From assembly GCA_938049385.1 (NCBI GenBank), contig CALIBQ010000009.1, forward strand, positions 1-64,000: a stretch of DNA of 64,000 nt, given 5' to 3'. Positions 8,585 to 15,121 of the stretch are shown here, piece by piece (within the stretch, counting starts at the first letter, position 1; each line of letters opens with the position of its first letter). This DNA is from an uncultured Anaerolineae bacterium. Its GTDB lineage: Bacteria > Chloroflexota > Anaerolineae > JACIWP01. Under the pieces are notes generated by a model. It was given only the letters and a program-made list of their open reading frames with translations, ran no database searches and had not been told where the DNA came from. The position numbers were made by a program, and so were the translations under genes.

Positions 8585-9442
8585 CTAGAATGGGAAACTT
8601 CTGCGGAACCAGATGAAGCCGGCCGACAGCAGGGCCGTGATGAAAATGATTATCACGTCCGCCGGCTGCATCTGGAGCTGTACCAGACGTGTGCGGCCTC
8701 GGCCGCCGGCGTAACAGCGCGCCTCCATGGCAACGATCAGCTCCTCCGCCCGCCGAAAGGCATCCAGGAACAGCGGCACGATAAGCACCAGCATGGCGCG
8801 CGCCGTGCGCCAGAAACGCCATCGGCCGCCGGCTCCGATATCCGCCCCGCGCGAGGCCTGCGCCTTGGCCAGTGTCTCCAACTGCTCCGCCAGAAGGGGG
8901 ACAAAGCGCAGTGCGAGGATAAAGATGAGGGAAATCTCATGGGCCGGCACCCCCAGCCGGCCAAACGGCCGCAGCATGTCCTCCAGCCCGTACGCCAGAT
9001 AGGCCAACGGGGTCGTGTTCGTCAGGATGCTGGCCAGGATCATCAGGTCCACAAAGCGCGCCAGGGAGACCAACACCAACTGCAGGCCACTGCTGGTGAT
9101 GAAGATAGGCCCCCAACGCAGGAAAGTAACCACCGGCAGGGTGCTGGTAACGGACGGGTTACCGTAAAAGGCCAACTGCATCAGCGATAGAGCAATGATG
9201 AAGGGGAGCGCCGGCCGCACCCCGTTCAGCACGTAGCGCAGGGAGATGCCGGCGGCACGAATCAATGCCAGGCATATCCCCAACAGGAGGATATTGGCCA
9301 GGTAAGATGTATTCACCGTCAGCGCCAGCGACAGCAACAGCACCACGGTGATCTTGGCGCGCGGGTCCATGCGGTGCACGAGCGAGTCGCCCGGCAGATA
9401 TTGGCCAATAGTGATATGCCTCAGGAGCGCAAAATCCTGCAC
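8585..9442 (-). CDS. ecfT: ECF transporter transmembrane subunit EcfT
   Basis: Membrane coupling subunit that transmits ATPase movement to the S component. The 285-residue protein has several membrane spans and the cytoplasmic coupling region with two Ala-Arg-Gly-like motifs, QASRGAD near residue 205 and MEARCYAGGRGRTRL near residue 240. The opening LPGDSLVHRMDPRAKI is characteristic of EcfT/CbiQ. The start overlaps the end of ecfA2 by 22 bases, indicating coupling. Confidence 0.9.
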   Translation of the reverse strand: MQDFALLRHITIGQYLPGDSLVHRMDPRAKITVVLLLSLALTVNTSYLANILLLGICLALIRAAGISLRYVLNGVRPALPFIIALSLMQLAFYGNPSVTSTLPVVTFLRWGPIFITSSGLQLVLVSLARFVDLMILASILTNTTPLAYLAYGLEDMLRPFGRLGVPAHEISLIFILALRFVPLLAEQLETLAKAQASRGADIGAGGRWRFWRTARAMLVLIVPLFLDAFRRAEELIVAMEARCYAGGRGRTRLVQLQMQPADVIIIFITALLSAGFIWFRRSFPF

Positions 9443-10284
9443 AGTTCCTCCACCGCTTGTTCGAATCGGATGGCGAACGGGTCCACGTCATGTCCCTGCC
9501 GGCGCAGTTCCCCCAACACCCAACTGGTGACCGGCTGATCCAATCCCAAGGACGCCAGCAGATCGGCGCGGGCAAAGACCTCCGCCGGTGTACCTTCTGC
9601 CACCATGCGCCCCTCCGCCATGACGTAGACCCGGCCGGCCAACGCCGCGACCTCTTCCATATCGGAGGAAACTACGATGACCGTCATGCCCTCTTCGGCG
9701 TTCAGCCGGCGCACCTGTTCCAGCCACTCCTCACGGGTCAGCGGGTCCAGCCCGGCCGATGTCTCATCCAAGATGAGCACGCGCGGCCGCAGGGCCAGCA
9801 CGCCGGCGATGGCCACCTTGCGCCGCTCCCCGCCGCTGAGCGCCGCGGTGGGGCGGTCCACAAAAGTCTCGAAATCCAGACCGACGACCCGCATGGCCCA
9901 TTCCACACGCCGGCGAATTTCCTCGCGGGCCAGCCCCATCTGCCGGGGGCCAAAGGCGATGTCGTCCCCCACCAGCGTCTCGAAGAGCTGTCGCTCTGGG
10001 TGCTGGAAGACGATGCCCACCATCTGACGCAGGCGGCGCAGGTCCACCGCTGGGTCGGCCAGGTCCTGTCCGTCTATGATGACATGACCGGATTCCGCCG
10101 GCCGCAGGAGGCCGTTGCAGTGCTGGAGCAGGGTGGACTTGCCGGCGCCGGCTGGTCCGATAAGCCCCACGATTTCGCCGGCGTATACCTCCATAGATGC
10201 GCCACGCAGGGCCACCGCCTCCAGCGGTGTACCAGGGAGATAGGTATAGTGCAGATCGCGAATCGTGATCAGTGGTTCGGTCAC
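9421..10284 (-). CDS. ecfA2: ECF transporter ATPase EcfA2
   Basis: One of two ABC ATPases of the ECF module. The 287 residues contain Walker A GPAGAGKST, Q-loop VFQHPERQLFE, signature LSGGERRKVAIA, Walker B VLILDE and the D-loop SAGLDP. It overlaps the upstream ecfA1 gene by 4 bases and the downstream ecfT gene by 22. The Q-loop QHPE form and the position as second ATPase gene support the A2 assignment. Confidence 0.92.
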   Translation of the reverse strand: MTEPLITIRDLHYTYLPGTPLEAVALRGASMEVYAGEIVGLIGPAGAGKSTLLQHCNGLLRPAESGHVIIDGQDLADPAVDLRRLRQMVGIVFQHPERQLFETLVGDDIAFGPRQMGLAREEIRRRVEWAMRVVGLDFETFVDRPTAALSGGERRKVAIAGVLALRPRVLILDETSAGLDPLTREEWLEQVRRLNAEEGMTVIVVSSDMEEVAALAGRVYVMAEGRMVAEGTPAEVFARADLLASLGLDQPVTSWVLGELRRQGHDVDPFAIRFEQAVEELCRILRS

Positions 10285-11150
10285 AGCCGCCCTCCCGCCG
10301 GCACATGCACCGCATGGGCATGCACCGCCTGGACCAGGGCCGTACGCGTCAGCGGCAGGGGGACGAAAGCCACCCCACTGCGGGCATGGACCGCCTCCGC
10401 CAGCCGCGCCGGCGTCGGGGGCACCAGCCGCAGTTCACGCAGACGCTCCCGCTGAGAAAAGACCTCCTGCGGCGTGCCCTCCAGCGCGATCTTCCCGCCG
10501 GCCAGGACAATAATGCGCTCAGCCAGGGCCGCCTCCTCCATAAAGTGGGTGATGGCAATGATGGTAGTGCCGGCGGCGTGCAGTCGCCCGACGACCTGGA
10601 GCACCTCAGCGCGGCTGGCCGGGTCCAGCATGCTGGTGGCCTCGTCCAGCACCAGGCAGGCCGGCTCCATGGCCAGCACGCCGGCGATGGCGACCCGCTG
10701 TCGCTGACCGCCAGAGAGCAAATGGGGCGGGCGGTGGCGCAGTTCCCACAGCCTAACGGCCTGCAGAGCTTTCTCGACGCGCTGGACCAGCGCCGGCCGG
10801 GGCACCCCCAGGTTCTCCGGTCCAAAGGCCACATCCTCTTCCACCAGGGTGCCCACAATCTGATTATCCGGGTCCTGAAAGACCATGCCGACAATGCGGC
10901 GAATGGCCAGGGTATGGCGCGGGTCCGTGGTGTCCATGCCCTGGACGTACACCTTGCCGCGCGTGGGCAGGAGCAGGGCGTTGAGATGGCGGGCGAGGGT
11001 GGATTTGCCCGAGCCGTTGTGGCCGACGATGGCGACGTACTCGCCCCGCCGGATGGTCAGGGAGATGCCGTTCAGCGCCGGCACGGCGTCTGGCTCGTCG
11101 GCGCGGTACGCAAAATATACATCTTCCACACGAATCAAGACGTCATCCAT
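10281..11150 (-). CDS. ecfA1: ECF transporter ATPase EcfA1
   Basis: First gene of the ECF-CoA operon. The 289-residue ABC ATPase has Walker A GHNGSGKST, Q-loop VFQDPDNQIVG, signature LSGGQRQRVAIA and Walker B CLVLDEATSMLDP. Start ATG 11150 (MDDVLIRVEDVYFAY) agrees with homologues; an upstream in-frame extension runs back through the leader terminator and was rejected. Ribosome binding is weak (GGGGGCTTGGGC before the ATG). A terminator hairpin ends about 20 bases upstream of the start, so expression is probably controlled by read-through. Confidence 0.92.
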   Translation of the reverse strand: MDDVLIRVEDVYFAYRADEPDAVPALNGISLTIRRGEYVAIVGHNGSGKSTLARHLNALLLPTRGKVYVQGMDTTDPRHTLAIRRIVGMVFQDPDNQIVGTLVEEDVAFGPENLGVPRPALVQRVEKALQAVRLWELRHRPPHLLSGGQRQRVAIAGVLAMEPACLVLDEATSMLDPASRAEVLQVVGRLHAAGTTIIAITHFMEEAALAERIIVLAGGKIALEGTPQEVFSQRERLRELRLVPPTPARLAEAVHARSGVAFVPLPLTRTALVQAVHAHAVHVPAGGRL

Positions 11151-11169
11151 GCCCAAGCCCCCAATGCAA

Positions 11170-11199
11170 CAAAAAAGCCCACAGCACACGACTGTGGGC
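11170..11199 (-). terminator. Intrinsic terminator in the ecfA1 leader
   Basis: On the minus strand GCCCACAG, a 7-base loop and CTGTGGGC are followed by a run of six T. It lies inside the transcribed leader, about 20 bases before the ecfA1 ATG and after the promoter at 11329-11356. It therefore acts as an attenuator and not as the end of another gene. Its first arm overlaps a segment that can pair with the start of the leader. Confidence 0.85.
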
Positions 11200-11325
11200 G
11201 CCTTTCCGGCATTTCACTGGAATATGGCGTCGTCTCGGTCGCGTGCCGATCCAAGCGACTGCTGGTGCAAATGATTATCAATGGCTCACTGCCGGCGCCT
11301 TACCGGTCAGCGGCACCCATTCGAT
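11200..11325 (-). promoter_or_regulatory. Candidate attenuator/riboswitch leader of the ECF-CoA operon
   Basis: The leader between promoter and terminator can form competing structures. TGGGTGCC (11319-11312, minus strand) can pair with GGCGCCCA (11202-11195), which contains the 5' arm of the terminator. Alternatively AATGG (11321-11317) pairs with CCATT (11284-11280), closing a hairpin whose upper stem is CTG-A-CCGG against CCGGCAG. A further GTCGC/GCGAC stem lies downstream. No conserved core of the TPP, FMN, cobalamin, THF, purine, SAM or lysine classes was recognised. Pairings were found by eye; ligand and function are unknown. Confidence 0.45.
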
Positions 11326-11328
11326 ATA

Positions 11329-11356
11329 ATTATACCACTGCTGTAGCTTTTGGCAA
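11329..11356 (-). promoter_or_regulatory. Promoter of the ECF-CoA operon
   Basis: On the minus strand TTGCCA (11356-11351), 16 bases, perfect TATAAT (11334-11329). The predicted start near 11322 gives a leader of about 170 bases before ecfA1. Confidence 0.75.
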
Positions 11357-11369
11357 AGTGAGAGGCTGA

Positions 11370-11400
11370 GAGATTCGCCGGCGGCTGGAAGCCGCCGTTT
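11370..11400. repeat. Modular palindromic repeat, copy 2 (short)
   Basis: AGATTCGCCGGCGGCTGGAA followed by GCCGCCG repeats the first module of copy 1 near 165-190 with one substitution. The palindrome CGGCGGC...GCCGCCG lies between the divergent promoters of the ECF operon and rpsO. Confidence 0.7.
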
Positions 11401-11438
11401 CAACCACCGGGCTCTTTCAGCACCCTCACCCGCAGAAT

Positions 11439-11467
11439 TTGCTGATGCTTACATTTTATGCTATAAT
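11439..11467 (+). promoter_or_regulatory. rpsO promoter
   Basis: TTGCTG (11439-11444), 17 bases, perfect TATAAT (11462-11467), about 50 bases ahead of the rpsO start codon. Confidence 0.7.
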
Positions 11468-11517
11468 CAAAATAGATAACAGAACTTGCCAGACTGATGC
11501 GGAAAAGGAGGATTTCG

Positions 11518-11787
11518 GTGTCCCTCACAAAAGCGGAAAAGGACGCGATTATTCAGGAATTTCGCGTCCATCCTAACGATACAGGTTCACCCGAAGTGCA
11601 GATTGCTCTGCTCACCAAGCGTATTAATGAGCTGACGGAGCATCTGAAGGTGCACAAACATGATGAGCATTCGCGGCGCGGCCTGCTGAAAATGGTCGGC
11701 CAGCGGCGGCGACTGCTCGCGTACCTCAGCCGCACGGATGCGGAGCGCTATAAGACCCTGATCAATCGGTTGGGCCTGCGCAAGTAA
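11518..11787 (+). CDS. rpsO: 30S ribosomal protein S15
   Basis: Primary 16S rRNA-binding protein of the 30S platform. From GTG 11518 the product has 89 residues, the canonical S15 length, and begins (V/M)[14 protein letters not shown]. The diagnostic stretches [16 protein letters not shown] and [20 protein letters not shown] are intact. The start is fixed by an AAGGAGG site six bases upstream; a longer frame beginning at 11497 would contain that site and was rejected. It is followed by pnp, the conserved bacterial order. Confidence 0.97.
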   Translation: MSLTKAEKDAIIQEFRVHPNDTGSPEVQIALLTKRINELTEHLKVHKHDEHSRRGLLKMVGQRRRLLAYLSRTDAERYKTLINRLGLRK

Positions 11788-11955
11788 CATCGCTTCTGCA
11801 GGGTTTATTCTCTGGATACGATGTCTGTCTGGCGGACGCCTGTAATGCCCGAAGACGTGGGGCTGAGGGGTCCGCATTTTCGTTATTAGGCAATTTGTGA
11901 TACAGTATCATTGGTCGTAACGACAATGGACATATCGGGCAGGACATGGTGCGGT

Positions 11956-12050
11956 GGCCAGAAGGGACAGGAATTGGGAAGCATGCCCAAGGGTCGGAAT
12001 GATGTAGTCCGGCGCTCTTGGGCCGGCTTCCCAGTCCCTGACCTCTGGCC
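11956..12050 (+). promoter_or_regulatory. Long hairpin in the rpsO-pnp intergenic region
   Basis: An extended imperfect stem: GGCCAGA (11956-11962) with TCTGGCC (12044-12050), CAGG with CCTG, GGGAAGC (11976-11982) with GCTTCCC (12026-12032), and CCCAAG (11986-11991) with CTTGGG (12017-12022), closing a 25-base loop. In E. coli a hairpin at the same place is cut by RNase III and lets PNPase repress its own mRNA; this structure is positioned to do the same. The rest of the 367-base interval 11788-12154 shows no gene. Confidence 0.6.
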
Positions 12051-12154
12051 CCCGATGCTCGCCTTGCTGAGCCATTCAGCCGGCGCATCTCCCATGCCTG
12101 CCCCATGTCCCTTGTCTCCGTAACGCATTTCTCAACAAAGGGAGTAGTACAACT

Positions 12155-14407
12155 ATGGAAGTGAAACGGTATGTTGCAAAAGTGGGCGAGCGAGAGGTCA
12201 TTATCGAGACTGGGAAGCTCGCCGGCCAGGCAGGCGGCGCGGTAACGGTACGCTGTGGCGATTCCGTACTGCTGGCGACCGCCACTGCGGCGAAGGAACC
12301 GCGCGAGGGGATTGACTTTTTCCCGTTGAGCGTGGAGTTTGAGGAGCGGCTGTACGCGGCCGGCCGCATCCCCGGCAGTTTCTTCCGTCGCGAAGGAAAA
12401 CCCACCGAACAGGCCATTCTGCAGGCGCGCTTGATCGACCGCTCCATCCGGCCTCTGTTCCCCAAGGACTTCCGCAATGAGGTCCAGGTTATCGTCACCG
12501 CCCTCTCCTCGGATGAGGAGAACCCGCTGGACATCCTGGGCATGATCGGCGCCTCGGCCGCCCTGACGATTTCCGACATCCCCTGGGAAGGTCCTATCGG
12601 GGCTGTGCGGGTGGGCTATGTGGACGGTCAGTTCGTCTTCAACCCCACGCTCCCGGAGCTGGAGCAGAGCCTGCTGGACATCCGCCTCGCCGGCTCGGAG
12701 GATGCCATCATCATGGTCGAGGCCGGCGCCAAAGAGGCCCCTGAAGAGCTGGTGCTCCGGGCGCTGGAGGCCGGCCACCAAGCCATGCAGGACCTTATCC
12801 GCGTCCAGCGCCAGATGCGCGAGGAAGTGGGCAAGCCCAAGCTCGCGTACGAACCGGTGCAGTTGTACGAGGCGCTGGCGGAGCGCGTGCGCGCCATGGC
12901 CACCGAGCCCATCAAGCAGGTACTGCTGGAGAAGGACGATAAGCACGGCCGGCGTGAAGCCCTCGATGCCCTGCTGGAATCCATCGTGGAACAACTGACC
13001 CAGGAGCTGGGCGAAGAGAACCTGGACCTGAACACGGTCAAGACCACCTTCGACGACATCGTCAAAGCAGAGGTGCGGCGCGCCATCCTGGAGGAACAGC
13101 GGCGCCCTGACGGCCGCAGGCCGAACGAACTGCGCCCGCTGTACTGCGAGGTCGGGCTTCTGCCGCGCACCCACGGCTCCGGCCTCTTCGTGCGCGGCGA
13201 GACCCAGGTGCTCACCATCGCGACCCTGGGCACCACTGCCGAGGAGCAGAAGCTGGACAGCCTGGACTCCGAGGAAGCCAAGCGCTATATCCATCATTAT
13301 AACTTCCCGCCCTTCTCCGTGGGCGAGGTGCGGCCCTTGCGCGGCCCCGGCCGGCGCGAGATCGGCCACGGCGCGCTGGCAGAACGCGCCTTGGTGCCCG
13401 TCCTGCCTTCGGAAGAGGACTTCCCGTACACCATCCGGCTGGTCTCGGAGGTGCTCTCCTCCAACGGCTCCAGCTCCATGGCCAGCGTGTGCGGCAGTAC
13501 CCTGGCGCTGATGGACGCCGGCGTGCCCATCAAGCGGCCGGTGGCCGGCGTGGCGATGGGCCTCATTACCGACGGCCAGCGCCATGTCATCCTCACCGAC
13601 ATCCAGGGCCTGGAGGATCATGAGGGCGACATGGACTTTAAAGTTGCCGGCACACGCGAGGGCATCACCGCCCTGCAGATGGACATCAAAGTGAAGGGCA
13701 TCTCCACTCAGCTCCTGGCCGAAGCCCTGGCACAGGCGCGGGAAGCCCGCTTGCAAATCCTGGACTTCATGGCCCAGACCATCAGCGCGCCGCGGCCCGA
13801 ACTGTCGCCGTATGCGCCGCGCATCATCAAGCTGACCATTGACCCATCCAAGATCGGCATGCTGATCGGCCCGGGCGGCAAAGTGGTGCGCAAGATTCAG
13901 GAGGACGCCAAGGTCGAGATCCAGATCGAGGAGGACGGCACGGTGTACATCGCCGCTCGCGCCGACTCCAAGCCTGACCTGGCGGTGCAGATGGTCGAGC
14001 AAATCACCGAGGAAATCCAGGTCGGCAAGATTTACACGGGCAAAGTGGTGCGCATCACCGACTTCGGCGCCTTCGTGGAGATACTGCCGGGCCAGGACGG
14101 TCTCGTGCACATCTCACAGTTGGCCGACTACCGCGTGCCGCGCGTGGAGGATGTGGTGCGCGTGGGCGATGAGGTCATGGTCATGGTAACCGACATCGAT
14201 TCCGACGGGCGGGTGCGCCTTTCTCGCCGTGCGGTGATGGAGGGCTGGACGCCTGAGGAAGCGCGCATGCACGACCGTCCGCCGTCGTCCAATAAGGGCG
14301 AGGGCGGACGGCCCCGCGGCGAATCAGGCCGGCCGCCGCGCAGCGGCGGTGAGCGCGGCGGTGGAGAACGCTCCGTGCCCTCCGGCCCCCGCCGGCGCGG
14401 CCGCTAA
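12155..14407 (+). CDS. pnp: Polyribonucleotide nucleotidyltransferase
   Basis: 3'-5' phosphorolytic exoribonuclease of mRNA decay. The 750 residues hold two RNase PH cores (first from MEVKRYVAKVGEREVIIETG; second with EQRRPDGRRPNELRPLYCEV and GPGRREIGHGALAERAL), a KH domain with IGMLIGPGGKVVRKIQE (about 570-585) and an S1 domain (GKVVRITDFGAFVEILPGQDG, about 630-650). The last 45 residues are an RG/GG/P-rich basic tail (GERGGGERS), which may add RNA affinity. ATG 12155 follows AAAGGGAG. Confidence 0.97.
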   Translation: MEVKRYVAKVGEREVIIETGKLAGQAGGAVTVRCGDSVLLATATAAKEPREGIDFFPLSVEFEERLYAAGRIPGSFFRREGKPTEQAILQARLIDRSIRPLFPKDFRNEVQVIVTALSSDEENPLDILGMIGASAALTISDIPWEGPIGAVRVGYVDGQFVFNPTLPELEQSLLDIRLAGSEDAIIMVEAGAKEAPEELVLRALEAGHQAMQDLIRVQRQMREEVGKPKLAYEPVQLYEALAERVRAMATEPIKQVLLEKDDKHGRREALDALLESIVEQLTQELGEENLDLNTVKTTFDDIVKAEVRRAILEEQRRPDGRRPNELRPLYCEVGLLPRTHGSGLFVRGETQVLTIATLGTTAEEQKLDSLDSEEAKRYIHHYNFPPFSVGEVRPLRGPGRREIGHGALAERALVPVLPSEEDFPYTIRLVSEVLSSNGSSSMASVCGSTLALMDAGVPIKRPVAGVAMGLITDGQRHVILTDIQGLEDHEGDMDFKVAGTREGITALQMDIKVKGISTQLLAEALAQAREARLQILDFMAQTISAPRPELSPYAPRIIKLTIDPSKIGMLIGPGGKVVRKIQEDAKVEIQIEEDGTVYIAARADSKPDLAVQMVEQITEEIQVGKIYTGKVVRITDFGAFVEILPGQDGLVHISQLADYRVPRVEDVVRVGDEVMVMVTDIDSDGRVRLSRRAVMEGWTPEEARMHDRPPSSNKGEGGRPRGESGRPPRSGGERGGGERSVPSGPRRRGR

Positions 14408-14435
14408 ACGGCAGATGATGTAGATAATTTAGGAT

Positions 14436-14463
14436 GGAGGGACCGGGCCGGCCCGGTCCCTCC
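14436..14463. terminator. Perfect 28-base palindrome after pnp
   Basis: GGAGGGACCGGGCC (14436-14449) is followed directly by its exact complement GGCCCGGTCCCTCC (14450-14463). As RNA it gives a very stable stem with a minimal loop. No U-run follows, so it may act as a factor-dependent stop or a 3' mRNA-stabilising hairpin between pnp and lepB. Confidence 0.6.
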
Positions 14464-14504
14464 TCTGCACATCCTGGCCTTTCAATACGATGGGATAGCC
14501 ACAC

Positions 14505-15095
14505 ATGAACGAGGAATATCAACCCAGCCCCATGCCATCTCAACCGGAAGATATGCTGGCACCTCCGCCGGCCGGCCGCCGCCCACCCCTGCTGGCCTGG
14601 CTGAGGGAAATCGTCGAAACCCTCCTGCCGGCGGTGGTCATCGCTGTGCTCATCAACATGTTCCTAGCGCAGGCGACACGCGTCTATGGGCAAAGCATGG
14701 AACCCACCTTGCACACCAACCAGCGCCTCATCGTGGAGAAAATCACCTACCGCTTTCACGGCCCGCGCCGGGGCGATATCGTGGTGCTGAAGCTCCCGGA
14801 GCACAGCGAGGAACTGCTCATCAAGCGGGTCATCGGACTGCCGGGGGAGAAGGTGGAGATTTACGACGGGACGGTGTACATTGACGGCCGGCCGCTGGAC
14901 GAGCCGTATCTGACGCAGAAGACGCCCGGCAGTATGCCGGCGGTCGTTGTGCCGCCTCTGCACGTCTTTGTGCTGGGGGATAACCGCGCCGCCAGCAATG
15001 ACTCGCGCGCTTTCGGCCCGGTGCCCATCACCAACATCGTGGGCAAGGCCTGGCTGTCCTACTGGCCGCCGCAGGCGGTGAAGGTGTTTGATTGA
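14505..15095 (+). CDS. lepB: Signal peptidase I
   Basis: Membrane serine-lysine protease that removes signal peptides from exported proteins. The 196 residues have a proline-rich cytoplasmic N-terminus, one membrane span (LPAVVIAVLINMFLAQ, about 41-56), the catalytic Ser64 in GQSMEPTL, the general base Lys107 in IKRVIGLPGEKVEI, and the box GDNRAASNDSRAFGPVP. All S26A motifs are present. It ends just before the permease-phosphatase fusion gene. Confidence 0.94.
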   Translation: MNEEYQPSPMPSQPEDMLAPPPAGRRPPLLAWLREIVETLLPAVVIAVLINMFLAQATRVYGQSMEPTLHTNQRLIVEKITYRFHGPRRGDIVVLKLPEHSEELLIKRVIGLPGEKVEIYDGTVYIDGRPLDEPYLTQKTPGSMPAVVVPPLHVFVLGDNRAASNDSRAFGPVPITNIVGKAWLSYWPPQAVKVFD

Positions 15096-15121
15096 CTGAT
15101 GGAGGACAGGCGCCGGCGGGA

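Noticed and set aside
11200-11325. A TPP, FMN or cobalamin riboswitch before ecfA1
   Set aside because: The conserved cores of these classes (for example the TPP CTGAGA element, or the cobalamin B12 box) were looked for by eye and not found. The leader is reported as unclassified instead.
11762-14110. 782-codon open frame on the minus strand
   Set aside because: It is exactly antisense to pnp, a clear PNPase. Its translation is His/Gln/Asp/Leu-rich low-quality sequence with no family motif.
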